This document shows positions 1-13,220 of a stretch of 64,000 nt of DNA, piece by piece. Position numbers and translations under genes: made by a program. Position 1 is the stretch's first letter. Every line of letters starts with the position of its first letter. The DNA is taken from contig NC_063279.1 of the NCBI RefSeq assembly GCF_910591885.1, positions 10,416,001 through 10,480,000 of the forward strand, in the 5' to 3' direction. Source of the stretch: Bombus terrestris (Eukaryota > Arthropoda > Insecta > Hymenoptera > Apidae). The notes below the pieces were generated by a model, which was not told the DNA's origin, ran no database searches, and saw only the letters and a list, made by a program, of their open reading frames with translations.

Positions 1-1512
1 TACCCATCATATTTAATCCAACTTGAAGCAAATAACTACTTCGACTGTTTTCATTTAGAATATTGTAAAACCTCAAAATATAACGAAAAAAGCATATTAA
101 TTGCGATCAATAATCATCTCGCACCATATTGTATTTTATCGTCATTTAATAAATACAAACTCGATCGCTTTATCGTGAGTGATCACACAATTTTTTATCT
201 GTTCGTACGTGTAAGTCTCCGTCATAGCTTCTGTAGAGAATATGATTGAACTACTAGTTGCTTTATGGACTTGATGCCTATATTTTGAATATAATTATAA
301 AAAATGAAATCTTATTAGTTTTATCTTCTTATTCTTATTAGTACAAAAAGAGACATATGGCTATTGATCCTTAAAAGCTATCATTAAAGAATATCACGTC
401 TATGTTATCAAGGGAGAAATTTCACGCATGATAGCCTTTACGGATTAACGCGACCTTATGCTTTTTGCAGTATCATATTTACCCACACACCGCAAATAAT
501 CCACTACTGTGATGGATTATAAGGATATATAACGAATCTACGGTAACTATTATCATCACAACAATGACAGATCCCCATGCAAGCTGTAAATATATGTAAA
601 AGAAGTACTCTTCATGATCAAAAAATATGTAATTAACTCTAAATAGTTGTTGTCGCGGTCGAGTTTCATTTAATGGAAGGACGACATCCAGAATAGGAAA
701 AAGTAATGGAACCAGCAAGAACAGTACCATGAAGATCAATAAAGTATCTGAAATGATTATAATTGATCGCTTATGTTCAAAATATTAATAGAAGAAATCC
801 TTTATACACATAGAAGCACTGTAATTGAAAAATTAAGACATGATAACCTACTTCGGTACAGTTGTGCCATTTTGCTGCCTTGAATGGTAACTTCCTCCAG
901 AACGCGTAAATCATTGGTTAACTTCAGTTCCTCCCATTGTTTCCTCACAAATTCGAACAATTTTCTAAACTATGATATAACATGTATTTTTACGACTTTA
1001 TAATATGTTTTCATTCCCAAAGCTTAATCGCATAATAATAAATTCACGTACATTTTCTCTGTTGAAGTGGACATTTAATATTTTAACGATACTAGTTATA
1101 GCTGCGATTAAATGCGGCATACACTCGATTACTCCGTCCATATCCTTGTCATATAAGGATCTATATACTTCTAATGACTAGTGATTGTAGGTTCCAATTG
1201 TCAATAACATTATCTGATTATTTACTTTCTTGCGAGGAATTTGTTCAACTAAGTTTTCTCATTTCGATTATAGTACATTTTATAAAAATGTATCTCTATA
1301 AATAAAGAATACATTTCTATAAAATGTACTATGCGATATGTTTCCCTTACCGTTGGAACGAGAATGCCTGTGATACTAGTCACCATTATAGTCACTATAA
1401 TACTTCTGAATATATCTCTTTGGCGTGGATCTTGTCCTACAACTTGCAAATATTTCTCGAGCATTTTATAATAAGGAATGTCGAACATATCGGTAGACCG
1501 TGTTTTGACTTT
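1..1512 (-). CDS. Odorant receptor gene 1 (group A), 3' end cut by the window
   Basis: Insect 7-transmembrane odorant receptor: a ligand-binding subunit that in insects pairs with Orco as a cation channel in the dendrite membrane of olfactory neurons. Exons read on the minus strand are E2 1351-1512, E3 1052-1177, E4 852-969, E5 483-747, E6 161-277 and E7 1-71 (continues off the window). All have GT donors and AG acceptors, keep phase and contain no stop. E2 carries the N-terminal 'YLQVVGQDPRQ' type motif that ends the cytoplasmic segment before TM1. E5 holds two hydrophobic helices around an N-E-T glycosylation sequon and ends IIHHSSGLFAVCG. The C-terminal exons with the LTAGG motif lie to the left of base 1. 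A possible exon 1 ends at a good donor at 1926 and encodes ...NLEIWI, but it has no ATG. Family certain; start unresolved; ligand unknown. Confidence 0.93.
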
Positions 1513-2843
1513 CTGAAATGCTGAATGTCCTAAGTTTAGATTAATTTCATGAAAGAATTATTCCTGGCTAGTTTACTTTAAGTACCATAAAAATTATATA
1601 TTGACAAAGAACTATTTTAATTATTTATAATTTATATTATAGTCATAGCATAAATTGCATTTGAGTCATTCAGAAGACAAGCACTGATCCAACCGCACTT
1701 TTTATTAATTTTTAAATTTCATTACACATGCACACGATTAATATTCAATTCTCCAGGAACAAATTTACTTCCATAAATTTACTTATCGTAAAAAGGTGAC
1801 GTAAATTATGATACATTCTAAGATAAATTTAAAAACAATAATAGTTGTAATTCATCATTTTCATGTGCTTTTCAATTTATAGAGTTGATCAACGTGATTT
1901 CTAAATGGCTCATTTCTATCTCTTACTATCCATATTTCCAGATTTTCAATTAATTGACCGGTTAACGTTCGGACTATCGTCGTGCCGATTGAATAAATGT
2001 TTCTGTTCTTAAAATTGCGAAAGTCAATCTGCGAATGCAGTTATACTCGATATTCGATAATTAATGTGCTTGCAATTACGGTTATCAAGTATGACTATGA
2101 ATCGACTTCTTTGCCAGACAGGTATGCAGTATATAGCCAAATGTCTAAGTTAGCTATTGCTGAATGACAAGTGCATTATAAATAAGAACATAACGAATCA
2201 AGGGTTATAGCGATGCCTGTCATTTAAACTGAAAATCGAAGATCTATAATTACGGTGAAATATTGATCGAGCCACTGGCAATATGGTATTAGCTACGTAC
2301 TCAGTGATGCATAAATAATTGTAGAATTAATTATACACTGAAAAGACTTGAATTCTCAGAAAAGTATCGTACCTCTATTCGCAATGTTGACATGATAATA
2401 TTTCCTTCAACCTTTAGCTGAAGCTTTGACACAGAAAAAAGTGCAACGGTGTTATTTGCGAGATGTGAATGTAATTTAAAAAAGTGGTGGATCCAGTTAG
2501 TTAATAGACTCAACTGTTGGAGTTTCATTATATGTATCTTGCTAAAATTAGTACATAAATGTAAATTTTCTCTGTGGCTCGATGGAACTAACTGAAAGAA
2601 ATCTGTGAAATAGTGGTCAATTCATTATTTCGATAAGGTATATAACATGTTTTACACCCTGAAATATCAAATAATATTGAAAGATGGTTCAATAATTCTA
2701 TTTACGTTTTTAATATAGTAATCTAAACGATTTAATATTAACTGTACATATCTTGGCTATATGATCTTAATATTTGCATTCCTGGTTAATCTTGTATCAC
2801 AGCACAGTTTGACTAAATAATTTCAACAGATAAGGTATAACCA
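1513..2843. other. Intergenic between Or genes 1 and 2
   Basis: AT-rich DNA upstream of gene 1. It holds the exon-1-like stretch of gene 1 (about 1927-2040, minus strand, ending in L-E-I-W-I before gtaaga). That frame is open back to a TAA but has no ATG. The rest has only short random open frames and nothing I can name. Confidence 0.5.
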
Positions 2844-5800
2844 TTATTTTAGCGACAATAACATCGTGAAGTAGGACATGCACGTTTTGAAGGTCTTGAA
2901 AGAAATTGTAAGTAGTTAATATAAGACGAGCAATTATTAGAATCATATAGTGATACATACCACTCCGAAATTTTCAATATTCATTTCGTACAGTCCGCCT
3001 GCCGTTAAGCTGCATAGTTTCCCACTTCTTATCTGCATCATGTAAAGTATTTTTTGAATTTGCACGGGTGTTTTATACCACATGGCACCATATCTATTAT
3101 AACATTGAGAAAACACAATATTCGAATCAATCGATTCTTGATTGAGACTAATTATTAATTGCATATGAAGACTACAGAGAAAAATATGATAAGGTAGATT
3201 TTTTTATATTTTATTATTTAAGAAATTTTTTAATTTTATATTAATTGTCAGCCGATCTCCTAATACCAAATCTCTGATTCATTATCATAATATTAATTAT
3301 ATCAGCATGATATTGCTTTTTCGGGAATAATCGCGTAGCTATTGCATTTGTACTTTGCGCTAACATTTCGTAAATGTAGCAGTCTGCTTCTTCAAGACAG
3401 ATTTGAAATTGAGGGTCTTGGGTCTCATTGTCTCAATCTATATTGAGCGATATTCCGATTGGTTGATCAAACTGATGACTCTACTTGGAAGATCTTCATT
3501 CACCCGGTTAAAACTTCCAAATTGAGCCATCAGTTTGATCAGCCAACACGGCGCAGCACACTCTGGAATTCTGTCCAGCGTGGGAAGAACCGCGCCGTAT
3601 CTTGCGACTCGCCATCGGCGAGAGATTGGCCCCCGAGGCTGTCGTCGGGGCGATGCTGAGGGGGCACCAGGAGTTCATCGCCGTTTGCTCCTACTGCGAG
3701 CAAGTTATGCGCGTGAAGGAGCGAGCGGAGCGGGATAGGGAGAAGAGACAGGATCCTGTCAGGCTGCCGTACCCAAGGGACCCTGCACGCCGCAGGGTTG
3801 CGGAACCACCACCACTGCCGCCTTAGGTGCGTTTAAGGAGCCGTCACGCCGAGGAGGGTCTGGGCCCTCCCCGGACTTGCACGACGGTACGGGGAAGAGG
3901 CGTTAGGGGGTTTGTGGTCCCCCCCCCCCCTAGCGGCCCAAGTAAAGACAAGGACGCCTCCCTTAACAACAAATAGGGAGAAGACGAAAAAGTGCTCCGG
4001 CAGGATTTCGCAAGAGAACCCGGGCCACTTCTGCGAAATGTCAGGAAGACCACCGTGGGGTTTTAGTTGGTTTGAGTCCGACACTACCCTGTCGCCACCC
4101 AAAAGGAGGCAGGGTGTCCGAGAGGATTTCCCCACGTAAAAAGAAAAGTTTGATCAGCCAAGCGGAACATCGTTCAGTATAAATAGTGACAACGGGGCTC
4201 GAAACCCTCAGTTTTAGGTCTACCATCAAGAAGTAGACTGCTACATTTATGAAATGTTGGCGCAAAGTATAAGTGTAAAGTGCAAAGTGCAAGTGCAATA
4301 GTTACACGATTTTTCCCGAAAATCCGATATCACGACATCTCAGCATCGTAGAAGTTCAAAATCTAATTTAAAAAGAAACTTAATTATATGAGTTGTTTCA
4401 TTTTTAAAATATTGCAGTTACCTATTTTAGAGTTGTTATTAAGTTTATATCATATATTATATATTATACTATATTATATATATATAAATTATATAGACAC
4501 AAAAACTGAAGAAGAAATCAATAATAAATGGAATTATCATGTTTGTCTCGTATGGTTTACACACTGCACACGTATATTAGACATATATGTACATATTATT
4601 TCCTAGCTCAGCACAATGATCCAGAAGCACCTGTCCGGGTAGACTAAGCACAAATAAATGAAATTGGTTGGCTCCACAAAATACCACGCTTCTAATTGCT
4701 TCTTCCGGCTTATCTAAATTTATAACTGCCTGAAAAATAAAGCTATCAGTTAAATACATGTCTCTTTTTAATTTTGTTCGGTTTTGCTCCTTACTTGCAA
4801 GGCTGTTGCGCTGATTATCAACATATTTAATCCAACTTGGATCAAATAACTAGTTCGACTGCTTTCGTTTAGAATATTGTAGAACCTTAAAATATAATAA
4901 GAGAAAAAATTAGTTGCGTTTAATAATTTTTTGATAATCTACTGTTAGACCGCAAATGTTTATGCGTTTATGGGAAATTCAGAGATGCAAAATAATACAA
5001 AATGAATATAATACGCAAAAATATATGAAATATTCAAAGTATTGTATTCACTATGATATTTAGTTATTACTTTAGTCGTGTTTATAACAATATTTTATGT
5101 AAATATTCACAGCCTATTTATAATTTATTGTTACTCGACAGATACAAACTGGATGGCTTCGTTGTGCGTGATCACGCAATCCCTAATCTGTTTGTACATG
5201 TAACTTTCCGAAATAATTTGATTGGTGTCTAAATTTGTTGTTGCTCTTTGCACTTGGTTCCTGTATTTTTAACAACAGATAGAAAAAATAATTGTAACAT
5301 CTTTTAAAATTCATTGTAGTGTCGTGTGAAAGCATTTGAATATTTATGCATATCTTTTGTAAATATATTATAATTATGATATGTGTCTACATGTTTCTGA
5401 TAGCACCATATTTACCCACACACGGCAAACAATCCGCTATTATGATGAATTATAAGGATGTACAGTGAATCTACGGAAATTATGGTTACCACAACCATAA
5501 TTGAGCCCCAAGCTAACTGCATATATACGTAGAAAAAATAGTCGGCGTCGTCAAAGATGATGTAATTAATTTTAAGCAGTTGCTGACGTGGTCGAGTTTC
5601 ATTTAATGGGAGAACGACATCGAGAATGGGAGAAACTAGTGGGACCAGTAGAAATAATATCAAAGCGGTCAATAAAGATCCTGAAAAGAATAAACTCGAT
5701 AACTTACCTGCAAAATACTGAAAGAAAGAATTTTTGTTATACGATATAGTAGTACGATAATATAGTAATATAATATAATATAATAATATAGTAATACGAT

Positions 5801-6416
5801 AATATACTTCGATACAATTGAGCCATCTTGTTGCCTTGCATAACGGTTTGATTCAAAACGTACAATTCATTGTTTAATTTCAGCTGTTCCCATTGCTTTG
5901 CCACAAATTGAAGCAATTTGTTAAACTATGAATAATATATTGTGAATGTTTATTATATAGAAGAAACTTCTTATCTAATAATAAATTTACTTACATTTTG
6001 TCTGTTGATCTGGATATTTAATATTTTAATAGCACTGATCGTAGCTGCCATAAAATGTGGGAAAACGTCGATTACTGCGTCCATATCCTTGTCACATAAC
6101 GAGGTATACAATTCTAGTGACTAATGATTGCAGGTTCCAATTGTTTAATAACATTACCTAATTATTTACTTTCTTGCGAGGAATTCATGTACTTTAGTAT
6201 TCTCAATTTATCTATAACATTTTTCTACGAGAGGTTTACTAGATCCTTCCTTACCGTTGATATAATGTTGCCTATAATACTGATCACTACAGCAGTTACT
6301 ATAAAATTCCTAAATCCATTTTTTTGACGTGGATCTTGCCCCAAAAGTTGCAAATATTTTTCTAGCATTTTATAGTGAGGAACATCAAATATATCAGGAG
6401 ATTGTCTGTCAGTTTC
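2844..6416 (-). CDS. Odorant receptor gene 2 (group A) with a transposon-expanded intron
   Basis: Insect Or subunit. Exons on the minus strand: E2 6255-6416, E3 5995-6120, E4 5818-5935, E5 5416-5680, E6 5160-5270 (two codons shorter than in paralogues), E7 4795-4885, E8 4593-4729, E9 2961-3093, E10 2844-2894 (ending FKTCMSYFTMLLSLK, stop). E2-E10 total 1194 nt, open and in phase. Seen motifs: N-E-T sequon in E5; SLPGQVLLDHC in E8; SLTAGGLYEMNIENFG, the conserved TM7 signature, in E9. The E8-E9 intron is 1.5 kb instead of about 80-120 bp in the other group A genes with a measured E8-E9 intron, because nested mobile DNA sits in it. Candidate exon 1 (6729-6781) has an ATG at the place used in group B, but is 53 nt long and meets a stop after ten codons, so it looks one base short of a working frame. 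The C-terminal 397 codons look functional; the start is in doubt. Confidence 0.92.
3533..3546 (+). repeat. Left target-site duplication of the non-LTR insertion
   Basis: gtttgatcagccaa, identical to 4148-4161. It lies in the right arm of the fold-back element, so the retrotransposon landed after the fold-back. Confidence 0.85.
3547..4147 (+). mobile_element. 5'-truncated R1-clade non-LTR retrotransposon remnant
   Basis: The plus-strand frame from 3548 to 3826 reads TAQHTLEFCPAWEEPRRIL, then a segment with GAML and C-S-Y-C-E-Q-V-M followed by a charged ERAERDREK tail. This is the C-terminal zinc-knuckle region and tail typical of R1/TRAS-like reverse transcriptases; no RT domain remains. It ends at a stop near 3824, followed by about 320 bp of GC-rich 3'UTR closing with an A-rich tail (cgtaaaaagaaaa). 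An exact 14-bp direct repeat, gtttgatcagccaa, flanks it at 3533-3546 and 4148-4161, as expected for target-primed insertion. GC content is far above the surroundings. Frame seen directly; clade assigned from motif knowledge. Confidence 0.85.
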
Positions 6417-7582
6417 CTGAAACGCTAAAGTACTCCAAGCTTAAATTAATTTCCCGATAATTTACATTAAGGATCATAAAAGAACAACATAAAATTGTAA
6501 CTATCACTAGTAGACTTTTATGCATTTATGGGAAATCTCAAGGTAAAAAATGTACAAGGTATATATCATATGCAAAAATATACAAGACATTAAAAGTATA
6601 ATAGGTAAAAAAGCTCTCTACTTAGCTTCCATTTTATTAATTATTTATAAAAATATTAATTTGCACAAATATCCGCGATTCAAAAAATGGTAACTATTTC
6701 GATTTTTGTATAAACTTACTTCGCTTACTAGCCATATCTCCTTTTTAACTAGAGTAACCGCTTCAGAAGAAAAACTGTCATGTGGAGAGTATGAAAGTTC
6801 TGTTTCTCAGGATCGTAGAAATCAATATGATATACGTATGTAAGTTTACACGACATTCGATACTATTAGACATCTGCAATTTTTCCATCAAGTATTAATG
6901 TGAATTTTTTCGATTTGCTGTCACACAAATATGAACTATCGTATAATTTTTAATTTGTGACATCATACTTGGAGAGAAAATTATGATTTCCGAGGTTTTA
7001 TTGCAGCCTGTCAAAACGTTCTGCAGTATATGCAACACCTGTCATTATAGCTAGCATTATTATAGCTCTCTTAAATATTGATATCGTTTCGTAGAGCGTC
7101 CCAGTTAAATATTAATTGTAAGTGTCGAGAGATTTTTTGAAACATTGATTCTGAAAGACATTGTTCTTTTTATGAATAGCGTATTCTAGTTGTAATACTT
7201 TCTCCGACATTCGATTGAGGATTCTCTACCGATAAGCTTATCACTGTTCACAACACGCGAATATTGTAACAATAGGATTGTATTATCTTTGTTCTATCAC
7301 CAATTTCATGTACTTAAAGTCGTATAATTATGCTTGAAGTAATGTAGGAAGTGAATTCTGTGAAATAATATGGAGTGTGTGTTATTCAGGTATGATATCT
7401 ATACTAAAATATTAACACTGTATCTGAGGGGTGTTTTTATATCTTTATTCGCCAAAGTCATCCAATATGTTCAGTATTACATGCCAGCTATCTATTATAT
7501 TAGTTGTACGCTTGGTAAAAGTGTGTATAATATACAGTTGATGATATTTGACTAGTAATTACATTTGACTAGTAATGCAGGT
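6417..7582. other. Intergenic between Or genes 2 and 3
   Basis: Contains the exon-1-like piece of gene 2 (6729-6781) near the left end. The rest is AT-rich and resembles the intergenic DNA 5' of the other group A genes (the 'catccaatatgt ... tacatg' stretch near 7460-7490 recurs near 10900, 14310 and 17740). No gene seen. Confidence 0.5.
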
Positions 7583-9770
7583 TCAGTCATTCACAGACAT
7601 CAACATCGTAATGTAGGACATGCAAGTTTTGAAAGTCTGAAGATTAAAATATTCGTAAATAGAAGATAATATAGTATATATAAATATAGTGGTATACAAA
7701 AGTTCCCAGCCAGGTAGGTTTTCTATCTTATATCGTAAAAGCCGTATTTGATAGAATTTTATCTAATATGTAATATGTAATATTAATAAAGAGTATAATA
7801 AATAAAAGAACAGTGAACAGTAGTGAAACTAATAATAATTGTTTTATCGTTATAGTACAGTAATACTACGTAAGACTCTTTAAAATATCGCGTGTGTTAT
7901 ATCACATGAAAAATTAGAAATTTTTGTGCACCACTGTACGTATATATAACAGTGCTAGACTGATACATACTATTCCGAAGTTTTCTATATTCATTTCGTA
8001 GAATCCACCTGCCGTCAATGAACAAAATCTTTTGCATCTTATTTGCATCACGTATAGTACTTTTTGAATCTGCACGGGTGTTCCGTACCATGTGGAGCTG
8101 TAACTATTTTGATACAAGTAATTAATTTTGTTGGAGTCTGTAACTAATGTAGTCCATATGAGTACTTTTTTTAACACATACATATTATCTGCTAAATCAG
8201 AGCAATGATCCAGGAGAACCTGACCAGGTAAGCTAAGTAGAAACAAATGGAATTGACTAGCCCCACAAAATACAGCACTTCGCATTGCTTCCTCCGGTCT
8301 ATCTAAGTTTACTACTGTCTGAAATATGAAGTAAAACAATTATTTACATAAAATTATTTTCAGTTTGTATTTGTTATCATTTTCAAAACTATACTTTACT
8401 TGGACAGCTGTCACGCTTATTCCCAACATATTCAATCCAACCTGAATTAAGTAACTACCTTGACTGCTTCCGTTCAATATATTGTAAAATCTTTAAAATT
8501 AATGAAAATGTATATTAGTAACATTACGTAATTTTTTAATTACTTTATCATTTTCAGTTAAGCTTTATCAATTAATAAATACATACAGTATGGCTTCACT
8601 GTGCATTATCGCACAATTCCGGATCTTTTCATACGTGTACTTTTCAGAAACAGCTGTGCCAGTAGAGTTGTTTGAATTCAGAGTTGCTTTTTGAATTCGG
8701 TGTCTACAGGTATGATAACAAAAATGGACATATGTACGTGTTATAATTGTAGTGATTGCAATATTTAAAAGTGCATGCGAGAATGGCGACCAATAACCGA
8801 ATCTTGCATCACATTATGATATTTACCCACAGACTGCAAATAACCCACTGACGTGATGAATTATTAGCATGTATAACCAGTCTGCACTAATTATGGTGAA
8901 CACAACAACAGCTGCTGCATAAAATAATTGCACGTATACGTAGAAAAAATAATCAGCACCGTTAAAAAATATGTAATTAACTCTTAGTAGTTGTTGGCGT
9001 GTTCGAGTCCCGTTTATTGGATGAACAATATCGAGAATGGGGAAAATTAGTGGCACCAGCAAGAACAACCCCAGAAAAGATACTAAAGTGTCTGAAAATT
9101 AGTATAATCGAATATTTACGAGTAAATAATTTTAAGTGTATGTCAGGGAGGACCATTTTTGTAAAAAACTAGAAATATTGAAAATCATGATGAGGATACC
9201 ATGACTTACTATGGTAAAATTGCGCCATCCTGTTGCCTTGCATGACGGTTTCCTCTAGAATGTGCAGTTCGTCGTTTAATTTCAGCTCCTGCCATTGTTT
9301 TGCCACAAGTTGGAACAATTTGTGAAACTAGAAAAAAATAAGTTTCTATGCCTCTTGCATCGTTCAGGATTTTTTTATATAAAAAGAAATTAGCGCACAT
9401 TTCGCCTGTTGAAATGCATATTTAATACTTTAACAGCGCTGATGGAAGATGCAAGAAAATGTGGCAAACACTCGATGACTCCATCCGTATCCTTGTTATG
9501 CAATGATGCAAGTAACTCTATTGTCTATCGATTGCAAGTCCCAATTGTTTAATGACATTAGCTTATTGTTAGCTTTATTACTTTTCACCATAATGATTAT
9601 CGTGTTTTTCTTACCGCTGGGATAGTAATGCTTGCGATACTAATCACCACTATCATTACAATAATATTTCTAGTGCTACTTTTATGACGTGGATCTTGCC
9701 CCAAAAGTTGGATGTATCGTTCGAGTTTATTGTAGTAAGGTACGTGAAATATTTCAGAGCCTTCGTTTAT
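7583..9770 (-). CDS. Odorant receptor gene 3 (group A)
   Basis: Insect Or subunit. Exons: E2 9615-9770, E3 9399-9524, E4 9210-9327, E5 8827-9091, E6 8587-8703, E7 8400-8490, E8 8182-8318, E9 7971-8103, E10 7583-7636. They total 1197 nt (398 aa plus stop) with all frames open and phases matching. First of the subset (genes 3-6) with PINGTRTRQQ in E5 instead of PLNETRPRQQ; the N-x-T sequon in the loop between the two E5 helices is kept. E8 reads RPEEAMRSAVFCGASQFHLF then SLPGQVLLDHC; E9 has SLTAGGFYEMNIENFG; E10 reads TFKTCMSYITMLMSVND. The homologous exon-1 region near 10140-10230 has no ATG frame that reaches a donor in phase (a TAG stands where others have TGG in L-E-I-W), so the start exon is unknown. 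Confidence 0.92.
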
Positions 9771-11017
9771 CTGAAGCACTGAATACTCCAAGCTCACATT
9801 AATTACATATTCGCGTTATATTAAAGACGATAGAAATAACGATAACATAACATTAATTTCACTAACCACTGCGAGTTTTTATGCATTTATGGAAAATTTT
9901 AAGGGAAAGAGATGCAAAAAAATGTATATTATATGAAAAAATGTATAAAATAATCAATATATAATATTGTCTATAATATGTAACAGCTAAACACATTTTC
10001 TGCCTGGGTTCGACTTTTCCAATTATATTCATAGAGATATAGGTTTGCATAAACACCCGCAGTGTTATCATTAGTTTAAGAAGAACTAAATATTATTTAT
10101 AGTTTTAGTGTAAATGTCTTTTCGTTACTGGCTATAGCTCGAGATTTCTAACGCTGGCGTTTTTAACTGGTGCGAGTGGTTTAGGAGAAATCGCGTATTT
10201 AACAAGTGTCGTATGGAGTACAAGTTTCCATCTAAGGATCGTGGAAATCAATATAGTTCATAGTAGTTGTACCAGGTGTTAGATGTTACTGAAAATGTAT
10301 AATTTTGGTCATTATATATTATACTGATTCAGTTTCTTGTCGAACAGCTGTGCAAGTTGATATCATTTTTAATTTATTACATCATCATGGTTAAGAGTAC
10401 TATGATTTTCTGATGTTCTTCTGGCTCCCATCAAAATATTCTGTGGAACATGAAAGGCTTATTATTATGTATAGTTATCCTGAAATATTGATACCGTCTC
10501 GTACGACATGCCAGTTAAATTTTAATGGTAAATACTAGCAGAGTTTTTGAAATTGTGACATTGATCTTGAAAGTCGATGTTCTTTTTATGCCCAGTGTAT
10601 CCTAGTCTCTGACATTTTAGCGTTACTTCTTCGGACTTCTAATTGAGGATTCTTAACTGAGAAGGTTGTCACTGTTTGTCACACACGAATATTGGAATCA
10701 ATGGATCTATGTTATCGTTAGACTTACCATTGCCGGCATCAATTTCATTCTTCTAAAATTGCGAAATTGTTTTTGAAGTAATGTAAATTGAATTCATTGA
10801 AATGATAGTAAATATGTGTTATGTGTGTTATTCAGGTATGATTTATGTGCTAAAATATTAACACTGTATAAGAGGGGTGATTTTTATATCTTTATTCGAA
10901 AATGTCATCAAATATGTCTAGTATTACATCTCAGCTATTTATTATACTAGTTGTATGCTTGATAAAATTGTGTATAACATACAGTGGATGAGATTACATT
11001 CGACAGGTAATGCATAT
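9771..11017. other. Intergenic between Or genes 3 and 4
   Basis: Holds the degraded exon-1-like stretch of gene 3 near 10140-10230. Otherwise AT-rich and homologous to the other group A intergenic regions. Nothing else recognised. Confidence 0.5.
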
Positions 11018-13220
11018 TCAACCATTCAGGGACATCAACATTGTAATATAGGATATGCACGTTTTGAAGGTCTGAAGATTAAAATATACGTAAATAGTAG
11101 TTAATATACTATATGAAAATATATTGATTTGGAAAAGTTTTCAGCCAGAAATTTTATCTAATTTTGAATATGGGGACATAATAGATAATTGGAAACAGTA
11201 GAATAAATGATAATTGCTTTGTGGTTATAGTATAAACCTAATATATGGCATATACTCAGTAAGGTTTCTTAAAATATCGCTTTTGGGATAAGTAATGAAA
11301 AATCAGAAATTTTTATACACCACTGTACGTACATACATATAATATTGTTAAATTTATACATACTATTCCGAAGTTTTCTATATTCATTTCATACAATCCA
11401 CCTGCCGTCAATGAACAAAACCTTCTGCATCTTATTTGCATCACGTATAGTACTTTTTGAATCTGCACGGGTGCCTTGTACCATTTGGAGCTGTAACTAT
11501 TTGATACGGACATTTAATTTTATTCGAGCCTGATTGATATATATATATAGTTTATATGGATATTTTCTAAACACATACATATTGTTTGCTAAATCAGAAC
11601 AATGATCCAGGAGCACCTGGCCTGGTAAGCTGAGTAGAAACAAATGAAATTGACAAGCGCCACAAAATACAGCACTTCGTATTGCTTCTTCTGGTCTGTT
11701 CAACTTTACCACGGTCTGAAAAATAAAATAAGATAATTATTTACCGTGATATATTTTAATTTGTATCCATTATCAATGTCAAGATTGTTTTTTACTTGAA
11801 CTGCTGCTGTGCTAATACTCAATATATTCAATCCAACCTGAATTAAATAACTCCCTTGGCTGCTTTCGTTCAATATATTGTAAAACCTTTATAATTAATG
11901 GACATGTATATTAGTCATATTTCATAATTTTGTAATTATTTTGTCGACTTTTATTATGCTTTGTTGTTAATTAATTTATACGTACTGTATGGCTTCCTTA
12001 TGCATTATCACACAATTTCGAAACTTTTCATACGTCGCATTCTCAAAAATACTTTCACGAGTAAGGTAGTTTGGATTCGCAGTTGCCTTTTGAATTTGAT
12101 ATCTGTTGTTAAGAAAACAAATAATGAAAACGTGTGTACTTAAAAAAATTATAGTTATTATAAAATTTACGAGTACATGCGAGAATAGCAACTAACAACC
12201 AAATTTTGCATAATATCAGGATATTTACCCACAGACCGCAAATAATCCACTACTGTGATGAATTATTAGCATGTATAACCAATCAGCACCTATTATGGTG
12301 AACACTACAACGATAGAGCTCCAAAATAATTGTAAATAAATGTAAAAGAAATAGTCGTCATCGTTAAAAAATATGTAATTAACTCTTAGCAGTTGTTGAC
12401 GTGTTCGAGTTCCGTTTATTGGATGGACAATATCAAGAATTGGAGAAATTAGTGGCACTAGCAAGAACAATACCATAAAAGATACTAAAGTGCCTGAAAG
12501 TTAGTATAATTGATTATTTAGGTGTAAATAATTCTATGTATACGTTAAGGAAGATCTTTTATTTTAAACATTAAAAATATTGGAAATCGTGTTGAGAATT
12601 TAAATTCTTTACTTACTACGATAAAAGTGTGCCATCCTGTTGCCTTGCATGACGACTTCCTCTAGAATGTGCAATTCATTGTTGAATTTCAGCTGCTGCC
12701 ATTGTCTTGCCACAAGTTGAAACAGTTTACTGAACTAGAGAAAGATAATTTTTTATGCCTCTTGTATAGTTCAAAATATTCTTATGTAAAAAGATATTTG
12801 CGCACATTTCGTTTGTTGAAATGCATATTTAATACTTTAACAGCGCTGATGGAAGATGCAACAAAATGTGGCAAACACTCGATGACTCCATCCATATCCT
12901 TTTTATGCAACGACGCAAATAACTCTATTGTCTATCGATTGCAAGTTCCAATTGTTTAATGAGATTACCTGATTATTAGCTTTATTACGTAGCATTCACT
13001 CGATTCAGTTTCCTCATTTTATCCTTCCTACTTTTCTATATAATGATCGAAATGTTGTTCTTACCGTTGGGATAGTGATGCTTGCGATACTAGTCACCAC
13101 TATTGTTACAATCATATTTCTAGTGCTACTTTTATGACGCGGATCTTGCCCCAAAAGTTGGATGTATCGTTCGAGTTTATTGTAGTATGTCACATGAAGT
13201 ATTTCGGGGTTCCCGGTTTT
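11018..13220 (-). CDS. Odorant receptor gene 4 (group A)
   Basis: Insect Or subunit. Exons: E2 13065-13220, E3 12806-12931, E4 12617-12734, E5 12229-12493, E6 11986-12102, E7 11796-11886, E8 11579-11715, E9 11364-11496, E10 11018-11071; 1197 nt, all open and in phase. E2 begins KTGNPEILHVTYYNKLERY after a tttctgacg acceptor; E5 has the NGT sequon and ends IIHHSSGLFAVCG; E8 has FCGACQFHLFLLSLPGQVL; E9 has SLTAGGLYEMNIENFG. Its 5' part and upstream DNA are nearly identical to those of gene 5, 3.44 kb away, so the two are very young duplicates or are kept alike by gene conversion. The exon-1 region near 13570-13680 is open in one frame but without an ATG. Confidence 0.92.

Larger units (their letters stand above)
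3304..4335. mobile_element. Fold-back (long inverted repeat) element, interrupted by a retrotransposon
   Basis: The reverse complement of about 3304-3530 matches 3531-3546 plus 4148-4335 over most of its length, with scattered mismatches and small indels: for example 'aagcagactgctacattta' on one arm and 'aagtagactgctacattta' on the other. Arms are about 200 bp with a short centre near 3480-3525. No coding capacity, so a MITE or foldback type. Ends are approximate and I see no clear target duplication. It lies in the E8-E9 intron of Or gene 2. Confidence 0.75.
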
